A program made the position numbers and the translations under genes. From Bacteroidales bacterium OttesenSCG-928-B11 (GTDB taxonomy: Bacteria; Bacteroidota; Bacteroidia; Bacteroidales; WCHB1-69), in assembly GCA_030267125.1 (NCBI GenBank), contig JAJDJJ010000010.1:1-46016 (forward strand): DNA of 46,016 bases. Direction: 5' to 3'. Positions within the stretch are counted from its first letter, which is position 1. Every line of letters begins with the position of its first letter. The notes under the pieces are model-generated. The model searched no databases. It saw only the letters and a list, made by a program, of their open reading frames with translations, and was not told the DNA's origin. Positions 1 to 7,717 of the stretch are shown here, one piece after another.

Positions 1-1
1 T

Positions 2-1384
2 TTGGATGTTAACGATCTGCTGGCCGGCAAAATGAAAAATGGAAGAGACTGGTGTCCGACCTACCTTAGCAAAGAGCTGGAAAACACAGAGTTCGGACAT
101 CTAATGACCATAACTGACATTCTACTAAAGGATTGGTCGGAAAAAGGAACCATTCAGGAATTAGACTATAAATATCCCGAGCCCAAGCGCTATCCATTTG
201 ATAGACCGCTATTCAAGAAGTTGGGAATTTCGGAGTTGGTTTACAACTGGAATACGCACAATGCCATGTATGCTATTGATATGGATGATGTTACAATCTA
301 CACATTGAATAGAACCGGCTCATTGCCCGTCTCTTATTTCAATTCACAAGAACGCAGTATTTCGATAGGAAGGAAGTATGAAAACCAAGCCTACAACTAT
401 TTCGCAACCGTTGGCAATACCGATTTAGCTCGGGTTGTGCAATATACAGCTTTGTATCAATTGTTTATTGATAATGAAATTACCTATTCCGGAGATATTG
501 AATCCACATATCCCAAAAACCGATCTTCGGTATTGGTGAAACCGGTAAAGAATCTATTAACCATACTAAAGGATATTACCGATCAGGAAATCAGTCATTT
601 AGCTGATACATTTGCGACTGTCCGTTATCATGCGTGGCAAAAGGAGAAGGTGGAAGAGCAATTACAGAAAAATGAAAAAAACTATAAATTCACATACACA
701 GAAGATCATAAAAAGCGAATTATCGATGATTTTCTGAAAAACAACAAGGAGGATCTAGCAAAAGAGTTTCGGAAGGTGAAATCAATGCTGAATAATCTTT
801 CGGAGGAGCAGTTCAATCGATTAGCCGGTTATTTGGCCTATCCGCGCGGAACGAGAATAGATTCCCGGGAGAAGTATAATATGATGCTGAAAGCCAAGCA
901 GGTGAAAGAGCTGATTCAGTCGTTGGGGAAGCAATATCTGGGAATTATCAATGCGGAGTTGGGAACGGTGCGGAACTATTATGTGAACAGTTTGAGTGGC
1001 TCATCGGGAAAATACCTCAAAACGCCATCTATAATTGTAACATTTAACGATTTTCTGACCACCGGCGGGCATAATTTGTCATCCAAAATCAGCAGAGTCA
1101 ATTCATTAACAAATTACAAGCAGAGTGGGGGAGGCGGTTCCGGTGAAAAACCGAAGACGACAGCTGCACCTTCGACACCTACAGCGCAAAAAAAGCCTTC
1201 GCAATCTTCGCAACCCTCTCAATCATCCAAATCGCCCTCATCATCAGGAGGTGGAACAACGAAATCGTCAACCTCAAAACCCTCATCCACAGCATCCACA
1301 CCGAAAGCATCCCCAGCCAAACCGGCGACCCGTCCGCGTGGCGAAGTCATTTCCGGAGCCGCAAGAACGCAGAGGGGAATTTGA
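2..1384 (+). CDS. Hypothetical protein, 5'-truncated, with Gly/Ser/Thr/Pro/Lys-rich low-complexity C-terminal tail
   Basis: ORF open from the window edge (first codon TTG, so the true start is probably upstream); tail GGGGSGEKPKTTAAPSTPTAQKKPSQSSQPSQSSK...; ends GEVISGAARTQRGI. Confidence 0.7.
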   Translation: MDVNDLLAGKMKNGRDWCPTYLSKELENTEFGHLMTITDILLKDWSEKGTIQELDYKYPEPKRYPFDRPLFKKLGISELVYNWNTHNAMYAIDMDDVTIYTLNRTGSLPVSYFNSQERSISIGRKYENQAYNYFATVGNTDLARVVQYTALYQLFIDNEITYSGDIESTYPKNRSSVLVKPVKNLLTILKDITDQEISHLADTFATVRYHAWQKEKVEEQLQKNEKNYKFTYTEDHKKRIIDDFLKNNKEDLAKEFRKVKSMLNNLSEEQFNRLAGYLAYPRGTRIDSREKYNMMLKAKQVKELIQSLGKQYLGIINAELGTVRNYYVNSLSGSSGKYLKTPSIIVTFNDFLTTGGHNLSSKISRVNSLTNYKQSGGGGSGEKPKTTAAPSTPTAQKKPSQSSQPSQSSKSPSSSGGGTTKSSTSKPSSTASTPKASPAKPATRPRGEVISGAARTQRGI

Positions 1385-1459
1385 GAGTTGCATAATTGAA
1401 GTATCGGCGGAACATTTTTTCTCCATAAAAATTGTGAGTGACGGTAAACCAAAAAAAGT

Positions 1460-1483
1460 TATCTTTGCTGATATTTTAAAATA
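1460..1483 (+). promoter_or_regulatory. Bacteroidetes -7 element (TATCTTTG 1460-1467) followed by palindrome TATTTTAAAATA (1472-1483)
   Basis: Direct reading; 17 nt between palindrome and ATG of ATPase copy 1. Confidence 0.55.
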
Positions 1484-1499
1484 CCAGAATTACAAAATA

Positions 1500-2693
1500 A
1501 TGGAAACTCTAACTATCATTTATGAGCGTCTTTTGAGACATACAAATACCAGTTTTATACGCTATTTGCATGATAGAGTTGCGTGGAATAACAGATTGAT
1601 AGGTATAATTGGAGCAAAAGGCACAGGAAAATCAACGCTTTTGTTGCAGCATATCAAATTGCATTTCCCCGACACTTCAAAAGCTCTTTATGTTAGTTTG
1701 GATAATATTTGGTTTGCCAAACATTCGCTTTCGGAACTTGCCGAGGATTTTTACAATTTTGGTGGGACACATTTATTTTTAGATGAAGTACATAGCTATC
1801 GTTCGTGGGCAATGGAAATCAAAAATATTTATGATTCCTATCCCTCCTTGCACATTGTTTTTACTGGCTCTTCGATGCTTGAAATATTCAACGCAAGTGT
1901 AGATTTCTCGCGCCGAGCAGTGGTGTATGAATTGAAAGGATTGTCTTTCAGGGAATTTCTGAAATATGAGAATGACCTTGAGTTACCCTTGTTCGACCTT
2001 GATGAAATTTTGAAAAACCACCGTTCAATCGCCGCTGAAATCACATCAAAAGTCAAAATCCTACCCGAATTGAGAAAATATTGGGAGTATGGATATTATC
2101 CTTACTACAAAGAGAATAGAGAAACTTATCCTATTCAAGTGGAGCAATCTATCAACAAAACTCTGAACGAGGATTTTCCTGCGATAGAAAATATTGAGTA
2201 TGCCACGATTTTGAAGATTAAAAAATTACTTGTCACAATTGCTGAAATGGTGCCATTTACACCCAATATTGCAAATTTGAGTGCAGCGATAGAGATTAAC
2301 AGGCATGCTTTAGTGAAATATCTTTATTTATTGGATAAAGCTGGGGTGATTCTCTGTATTACAGAAGCAAATCAAACGGTGCAAACATTAGCAAAACCGC
2401 AAAAAGTGTATCTTGAAAATACCAATATCATCTACTCTTTGGCATTTCAAAATATCAATATGGGCAATATGAGAGAGACCTTTTTTGCCAATCAATTGCG
2501 GGCAAAACATAAAGTTAATACGGCAAAAAATGGCGATTTCACCATTGATGAAAAAGCTGTTTTCGAAGTTGGCGGGAAAAGTAAAAGCAATTCTCAAATA
2601 AAAAATATTGAAAACGAATATATCGCAGCAGACGATATTGAAATAGGCTTTGCAAACAAAATCCCTCTTTGGCTCTTTGGCTTTTTGTATTAG
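1500..2693 (+). CDS. AAA family ATPase (AAA_14/DUF4143-type ATP-binding protein), copy 1
   Basis: In-frame ATG at 1500 gives METLTIIYERLLRHTNTSFIRYLHDRVAWNNRLIGIIGAKGTGKSTLLLQHIK (Walker A GAKGTGKST), HLFLDEVHSY (Walker B), VFTGSSML sensor, C-term IPLWLFGFLY. The longer ORF from 1125 overlaps the upstream gene out of frame. Confidence 0.88.
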   Translation: METLTIIYERLLRHTNTSFIRYLHDRVAWNNRLIGIIGAKGTGKSTLLLQHIKLHFPDTSKALYVSLDNIWFAKHSLSELAEDFYNFGGTHLFLDEVHSYRSWAMEIKNIYDSYPSLHIVFTGSSMLEIFNASVDFSRRAVVYELKGLSFREFLKYENDLELPLFDLDEILKNHRSIAAEITSKVKILPELRKYWEYGYYPYYKENRETYPIQVEQSINKTLNEDFPAIENIEYATILKIKKLLVTIAEMVPFTPNIANLSAAIEINRHALVKYLYLLDKAGVILCITEANQTVQTLAKPQKVYLENTNIIYSLAFQNINMGNMRETFFANQLRAKHKVNTAKNGDFTIDEKAVFEVGGKSKSNSQIKNIENEYIAADDIEIGFANKIPLWLFGFLY

Positions 2694-2706
2694 TATAACC
2701 GAAACT

Positions 2707-2770
2707 GTATTTTGTAAAATACAAAAATTGAGTAAAATTGTATTTTGTAAAATACAATTCCGTATCTTTG
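2707..2770 (+). promoter_or_regulatory. Two palindromes GTATTTTGTAAAATAC (2707-2722) and ATTGTATTTTGTAAAATACAAT (2737-2758) next to -7 element TATCTTTG (2763-2770)
   Basis: Direct reading; perfect arms GTATTTT/AAAATAC around a GT centre, repeated with 30-bp period upstream of ATPase copy 2. Confidence 0.65.
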
Positions 2771-2785
2771 CAAAAAAATAGATAG

Positions 2786-3988
2786 ATGAAACATTTATTT
2801 TCAGCATTTTATCGCAGATTAGAAGAGACGGATACGCGTTTTGAACGTTATCTAAAGAAAGAGATCGATTGGGAAAACCGACTGATTGGCATTACGGGGG
2901 CGCGTGGAACCGGTAAAACCACTATGCTGCTGCAACATATAAAAGAGCACTATGGCAATAGTCCACTTGACGCATTGTATGTCAGTTTGGACAACATCTA
3001 TTTTACGACCCATAATTTATATTCGCTTGCAGATGAATTTTATTCTCTCGGAGGGAAGGAGTTGTATATTGATGAAGTGCATAAATATCCGAATTGGGCG
3101 CAGGAAATCAAGAATATATATGATGATTTCCCAAAAATGAAAATAGTTTTTACAGGCTCGTCGATGTTATTGATCTTTAAAGCAAATGCTGATTTAAGTC
3201 GCCGTGTAAGACATTATCAGTTATTTGGAATGTCTTTTCGCGAATATTTGATCTATGAAGGATTGCTCTCAAAATCGCAACAACCATTTTCGCTCACTGA
3301 AATTCTGGAAAATCACATTCCAATTTCACAAAAACTGCTAAATGAAATTGTGCCGTTGCCAGCTTTTTCAAAATACTTGCAATACGGATATTATCCATAT
3401 TATCAAGAGGATATACCGGGTTATGGTGAACGTGTATTGCAAACATTCAACACGATTCTGGAGTCGGATTTGCCCAATGTGGAAAATGTTGACTTCTATT
3501 CCATTAACAGGATGAAAAAATTATTTTACATACTTTCAGAAATGGTGCCGTTCACTCCCAATATTTCTCAATTAAGTCAAATGGTTGATGTGACTCGGCA
3601 TAGTTTAATGAATTACATGCAATTACTGGAAAAATCACACAGTATTCTGTTACTCAAAAAAGAGACGACAGGCATACGGCAAATGGTTAAGCCGGAAAAA
3701 ATATATTTACAAAATACCAATTATTGTTACGCTCTTTCAAGTGAAAATCCTGAAACCGGCAATTTGAGAGAGACATTTTTCTTTAATCAACTGCAACAAA
3801 ATCACAATGTTACATGCAATGAGCAGACAGATTTTTGTATTGATGGGAAATACTATTTTGAAATTGGCGGAAAAAATAAAAATACACGACAGATCAAAGA
3901 TTTAAAAAGCGCCTATCTTGCCTTAGACGGCTTGACAATAGGATTTCGCAATGAAATTCCTCTTTGGCTCTTTGGCTTTTTGTATTAA
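2786..3988 (+). CDS. AAA family ATPase (AAA_14/DUF4143-type), copy 2, tandem paralog
   Basis: Walker A GARGTGKTT, Walker B ELYIDEVHKY, VFTGSSML, same C-term IPLWLFGFLY; co-linear with the preceding gene. Confidence 0.9.
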   Translation: MKHLFSAFYRRLEETDTRFERYLKKEIDWENRLIGITGARGTGKTTMLLQHIKEHYGNSPLDALYVSLDNIYFTTHNLYSLADEFYSLGGKELYIDEVHKYPNWAQEIKNIYDDFPKMKIVFTGSSMLLIFKANADLSRRVRHYQLFGMSFREYLIYEGLLSKSQQPFSLTEILENHIPISQKLLNEIVPLPAFSKYLQYGYYPYYQEDIPGYGERVLQTFNTILESDLPNVENVDFYSINRMKKLFYILSEMVPFTPNISQLSQMVDVTRHSLMNYMQLLEKSHSILLLKKETTGIRQMVKPEKIYLQNTNYCYALSSENPETGNLRETFFFNQLQQNHNVTCNEQTDFCIDGKYYFEIGGKNKNTRQIKDLKSAYLALDGLTIGFRNEIPLWLFGFLY

Positions 3989-4044
3989 AATGAAAAAATG
4001 ATCAGGTAGGTGATTTATCAAGGTTGGCTCTCTTGATATTTTTC

Positions 4045-4052
4045 TACCTTTG
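4045..4052 (+). promoter_or_regulatory. Candidate Bacteroidetes -7 element TACCTTTG for the structured leader/HTH transcript
   Basis: Matches TAnnTTTG; possible -33 TTG around 4024. Confidence 0.5.
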
Positions 4053-4120
4053 CGAAAATAAAAATCAGGAAAATAGAAAATGAAAAATGTAAGATAAAAT
4101 AGTAGTAACATATTGATAGA

Positions 4121-4280
4121 AAAGCGTTAGCTTACCTTGTCTTTTGAAATTACCACTTTGCAAGACCAACAGGAGTAAAGCAGTAACGCTCACGTGTGAA
4201 TACGTGGGTTTTACTTTATTTGTTGGTCAAGGTTGTGGTAAACCTCAAAAGACGGATAAGAGTTTAATCCACGTTTTTTT
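4121..4280 (+). ncRNA. Candidate structured RNA / leader with nested stems, pseudoknot and 3' U-tract
   Basis: P1 4139-4147 x 4245-4253 (GUCUUUUGA/UCAAAAGAC, 9 bp); P2 4150-4156 x 4235-4241 (UUACCAC/GUGGUAA, 7 bp); P3 4164-4171 x 4221-4228 (GACCAACA/UGUUGGUC, 8 bp); P4 4174-4181 x 4208-4215 (8 bp, one GU); P5 4191-4195 x 4202-4206 (CACGU/ACGUG); pseudoknot 4123-4129 x 4184-4190 (AGCGUUA/UAACGCU, 7 bp). Confidence 0.75.
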
Positions 4281-4300
4281 ATTCTATAAAATCAGGAATA

Positions 4301-4540
4301 ATGCGCACGAAAAAGACAGGGATCAACATCGGGGAATTGATTTTGGAAAAACTGAAAGAGAAGGAGAGAAGTATAACATGGCTTGCTAAAAAGATTGATT
4401 GTGACGATAGTAATTTGGGGAAGATACTTAGAAATAGTCGATATATACACGTTGACTTGCTCTTTGCCATCTCCATTGCATTAGAAGAGGATTTTTTCGT
4501 TTACTATTCCCAGAAAATTAAAGAGAATCGAAGTCGGTAA
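4301..4540 (+). CDS. Small XRE/Cro-CI-like helix-turn-helix protein
   Basis: 79 aa, ERSITWLAKKIDCDDSNLGKILRNSRYIHVDLLFAISIALEEDFF resembles the XRE HTH fold. Confidence 0.75.
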   Translation: MRTKKTGINIGELILEKLKEKERSITWLAKKIDCDDSNLGKILRNSRYIHVDLLFAISIALEEDFFVYYSQKIKENRSR

Positions 4541-4631
4541 AATTAACCGAGCATTTCGGTGGAAATCACCGATTAAACCATTAATTTGTAATTGCTTATA
4601 TTTTATATTTGCATCGTTGAAAATAGTAAAA

Positions 4632-5354
4632 ATGGAAAATTTAAAAGAAAAATTAGAACAAGGGTTAAGGCCTTTGTATGAGGAGTTATTCAATAGTTTG
4701 CATATAAATTTTGATAGAGAAACTGAAACATCATTCGTCATGCAGTGGGGAGAAAATTTTCCGGCGAATAATAATGAGGGAATCCTTTTTATCGGCAAGG
4801 CGGTCAATGGTTGGTTGAAAAAAGAAGATCAAACATTTGAGAAATTATTTGCGAGAGGTGATCAGATGACCTGGATTGACAATTTGTGGAAATCAAAAGA
4901 AGGATATGCTACAGGAAGATCAGCATTTTGGAGAGTTATTAAAGGGATTGCATCTAAATTTACAAATGGCGCCGATTCGTGGCACTCTTCTATCGCATGG
5001 AGCAATTTATACAAAATATCGCCGAATAATGCAAAGGGCGGTGGAAATCCGGATAAAAAGAGAAAAGAAAGGCAGTTGAATTTATGCAGGGAAATTCTAA
5101 AAAAAGAGATAGAGATTTTGTCTCCAAAGTACGTGATCCTATTAACTTCCGGATGGGAATCTGAGCCTGGTTTTTTATGGTACATGAATGACAAACAACA
5201 CACGCATCATATTGAAGAAAAAACGTGGGGGAAAAAGGAGAAAATACGAGTTTATAAAATTCATGATATCGTCTTTATTGCTTCCGTTCATCCGCAGGGA
5301 AAAAATGAGAGTAAACATATTGAAGCGATTACAGATTTGATGAAGAAATATTGA
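4632..5354 (+). CDS. Hypothetical protein, possibly uracil-DNA-glycosylase-like fold
   Basis: ILFIGKAVNGW near the N-terminus and VHPQGKNESKHIEAI near the C-terminus resemble UDG-superfamily motif positions; ATG at 4632 preferred over TTG at 4617 because -7 TATATTTG lies at 4604-4611. Confidence 0.5.
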   Translation: MENLKEKLEQGLRPLYEELFNSLHINFDRETETSFVMQWGENFPANNNEGILFIGKAVNGWLKKEDQTFEKLFARGDQMTWIDNLWKSKEGYATGRSAFWRVIKGIASKFTNGADSWHSSIAWSNLYKISPNNAKGGGNPDKKRKERQLNLCREILKKEIEILSPKYVILLTSGWESEPGFLWYMNDKQHTHHIEEKTWGKKEKIRVYKIHDIVFIASVHPQGKNESKHIEAITDLMKKY

Positions 5355-5367
5355 AAAAGATAAAAAG

Positions 5368-6270
5368 ATGAAAAAACAAATATTTCACATCTTGTTATTG
5401 TTAATTATTCCGTATTTCACTGCATGTCAGCAAAATGTGAAAGTTGAAGTGAAAGACAACTGCATTTATGTTAATGGGAAAAAAATTTTGGAAGGAGATA
5501 GCCGTAGAACTTGTCGCGAGGCTATTTATATAGAAAAACAGAATAAAATTGTTTACATAATGGATTCTATGGAAAAATATTGCGACGATATCCCCACGCA
5601 TATTTACACTTATGATATGGAAAGAAAAGAGATTGAAAAAATTGTTGATTATGTTGGGTATGGATTCAGTGATTTAGTAGAAATTGGAGATTGCCTGTAT
5701 TTCAAAGCATCTTGGCCGCGGTATCCTCTAGGTTGGAAATATTCATTTAGCACAGGGGAAATAAACACAGACATTGGCTATATGGTAGAGAATGTTATAA
5801 CAGAAGGGGAATATCAAAACTGTATTGTCGCAACTTTCACCAAGAATCTGCCATATGACCATTGCGTGTATTATGAACGATGGATTTTAGATAGTAATGA
5901 GAATCAGATTGGCTGTTTGGGATATGAATTCGAAGAGGACTTTTTTAAAGGGACACCGCATGCAAATACAGAGTTTAGCTATGATAACATAACATTGGTA
6001 GAACCGCTCCATTTTGAGTTGGCAAAAGATTGGGAGACATGGTACGGCTTAGCAAAAAATGGATTGAGTTATATTCAACAATATCAGCGAGGTGATAAGT
6101 CGGTTGAGGATGAAATTGAAAATATTAAAAATGAATGTGATTATTATGGGGTTGCGTATAGTTTGATTATCTATGATGAACATAATTACTCGAATGAATT
6201 ATCTCAACAACAAAAAGAACAATTGAAAGAGATAAAACGCTTCCTGGCTAGCTATAAAAATTACAAATGA
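5368..6270 (+). CDS. Hypothetical lipoprotein
   Basis: Signal peptide MKKQIFHILLLLIIPYFTAC with lipobox-like FTAC. Confidence 0.7.
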   Translation: MKKQIFHILLLLIIPYFTACQQNVKVEVKDNCIYVNGKKILEGDSRRTCREAIYIEKQNKIVYIMDSMEKYCDDIPTHIYTYDMERKEIEKIVDYVGYGFSDLVEIGDCLYFKASWPRYPLGWKYSFSTGEINTDIGYMVENVITEGEYQNCIVATFTKNLPYDHCVYYERWILDSNENQIGCLGYEFEEDFFKGTPHANTEFSYDNITLVEPLHFELAKDWETWYGLAKNGLSYIQQYQRGDKSVEDEIENIKNECDYYGVAYSLIIYDEHNYSNELSQQQKEQLKEIKRFLASYKNYK

Positions 6271-6340
6271 GCTTTCCCATTTTGGATGATTGGAAAAAAT
6301 ATGCAGAAAGTATTAGTGGGAAATAATAAAATATAACTAT

Positions 6341-7252
6341 ATGAAGAGAAATAAATGGACTTTGGGCATTATTATTTTCGCCCTCTTTTTTATTGCAACA
6401 GCTGTTGTATTCAGAATATCCGATATTAATATTCTGCCTTCACAGTTTTATGGCGCTTTGATAGGCGTTGTAATTACGGCGATTATCACGGTCTTTTTGT
6501 TGCAAGGTCAAACGAGCAGCGAGAGCCAAAAGGAACAGGAACTGAAAAAATTTGAAAAAAAATTGGATGTCTATCAAAAATTCTTTGCTTCATTGGAAAA
6601 TATTGCAAATGAGAAACAGATTGATGAAAGTAGATTAAATCAACTAATGTTCCAAATGGGACTCATTAGAATGCACACTAAAAAAGAGAACTTTGAGGAA
6701 TTTATTACTAAAATCAAAGAATTTATCGACGTAACAAATGAGGAAAATATTGTGCGAGACAATGCTGCATTCTTTAAAATGATAAATGAAATAGCGGAAG
6801 TGTTGCGAAAAGAGTTATATGCAGAATATGCTGAAGAGAAACTTGAAGGAGGTAGTCAATTCGATTTTCTTAATGCGGTCAGTAGAGATTCACTGATAGC
6901 AAAGCTCTACAAATATATGCCGAAAAAATTACCGAAAAATGAAAATATGAGAATCTGGTCGAATAATTTGAATAAACACAGACTTGTATATGAGTTTACA
7001 ACACAAAAAGATATATTGGCTGTTGATACGTTTTTTGAAGACCAGAAATGCTATCAAGAGGTTTTTTATCGTAGCAAAAAAGAGGTTGCAGATTTGGAAA
7101 ATCATTTGCGAAAGAGTGATATGTCGCTGTGCGAAATGGATAGTGATGACAGGAATTGTCTGCGTATAGAGATTGAAAATGAGCAACTTCAAAAAATTGC
7201 CGAAGTGATACAGAGAAATCATAGTGTTATAAGGGATTATTTATCAAAATAG
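6341..7252 (+). CDS. Hypothetical membrane protein (two N-terminal TM segments plus helical cytoplasmic region)
   Basis: TM segments WTLGIIIFALFFIATAVVF and FYGALIGVVITAIITVFLL followed by a charged helical region. Confidence 0.65.
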   Translation: MKRNKWTLGIIIFALFFIATAVVFRISDINILPSQFYGALIGVVITAIITVFLLQGQTSSESQKEQELKKFEKKLDVYQKFFASLENIANEKQIDESRLNQLMFQMGLIRMHTKKENFEEFITKIKEFIDVTNEENIVRDNAAFFKMINEIAEVLRKELYAEYAEEKLEGGSQFDFLNAVSRDSLIAKLYKYMPKKLPKNENMRIWSNNLNKHRLVYEFTTQKDILAVDTFFEDQKCYQEVFYRSKKEVADLENHLRKSDMSLCEMDSDDRNCLRIEIENEQLQKIAEVIQRNHSVIRDYLSK

Positions 7253-7266
7253 TAAACAAACAATAA

Positions 7267-7710
7267 ATGGGTATAGAATTTTGGCATATTTGGACTATAA
7301 TAGCGATTATTTTCTTTATTATTGAGGTGTTTACATCCGGGTTCTTGATCGCTTGTTTTGGCATAGGTTGTGTAGTGGCAGGAGTCATAGCGGGCTTTGG
7401 ATTCGGGCTTAATATTCAAATTATAGGATTTTCCGTTGGCACACTTTTGTCATTTCTTCTTATTCGACCTCTTATGACAAAATGGCTGAATCGAAAATCT
7501 GATGAAGTTAAGATGAATGCCGACGCTTTGGTTGGAGCTATCGGTGTTGTGACGGTTGAAATTGACAACATTAAAAACACCGGACGAGTGAGGGTGCAAG
7601 GGGATGATTGGAGAGCCGAAAATCTTACAAATGAAGTTTTGAATGTGGGAACGAAGATAGAAGTAGTAGAGGTGAAATCGACTGTGTTAATTGTAAAACC
7701 CTTTAAATAA
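7267..7710 (+). CDS. NfeD family membrane protein
   Basis: TM segments plus OB-like domain (ADALVGAIGVVTVEIDNIKNTGRVRVQGDDWRAE); directly upstream of an SPFH gene. Confidence 0.88.
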   Translation: MGIEFWHIWTIIAIIFFIIEVFTSGFLIACFGIGCVVAGVIAGFGFGLNIQIIGFSVGTLLSFLLIRPLMTKWLNRKSDEVKMNADALVGAIGVVTVEIDNIKNTGRVRVQGDDWRAENLTNEVLNVGTKIEVVEVKSTVLIVKPFK

Positions 7711-7717
7711 AAATATT

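Noticed and set aside
1125-1499. N-terminal extension of ATPase copy 1 ORF (MGEAVPVKNRRRQLHLRHLQ...)
   Set aside because: Arg/His/Pro-rich reading of the upstream gene's low-complexity tail in another frame; the ATPase similarity starts at the ATG at 1500.
2388-2807. 139-aa minus-strand ORF over the ATPase 1 3' end and palindromes
   Set aside because: Antisense shadow with low-complexity AT-rich composition.
4121-4260. Integron attC site or REP/IS200-type mobile hairpin
   Set aside because: The TAACGCT complement lies inside the nested hairpins rather than at the far end as in attC; no integrase or Y1 transposase nearby.
4144-4389. 81-aa ORF overlapping the structured RNA and the HTH gene
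   Set aside because: Runs through the base-paired RNA and out of frame across the HTH gene; no recognisable domain.
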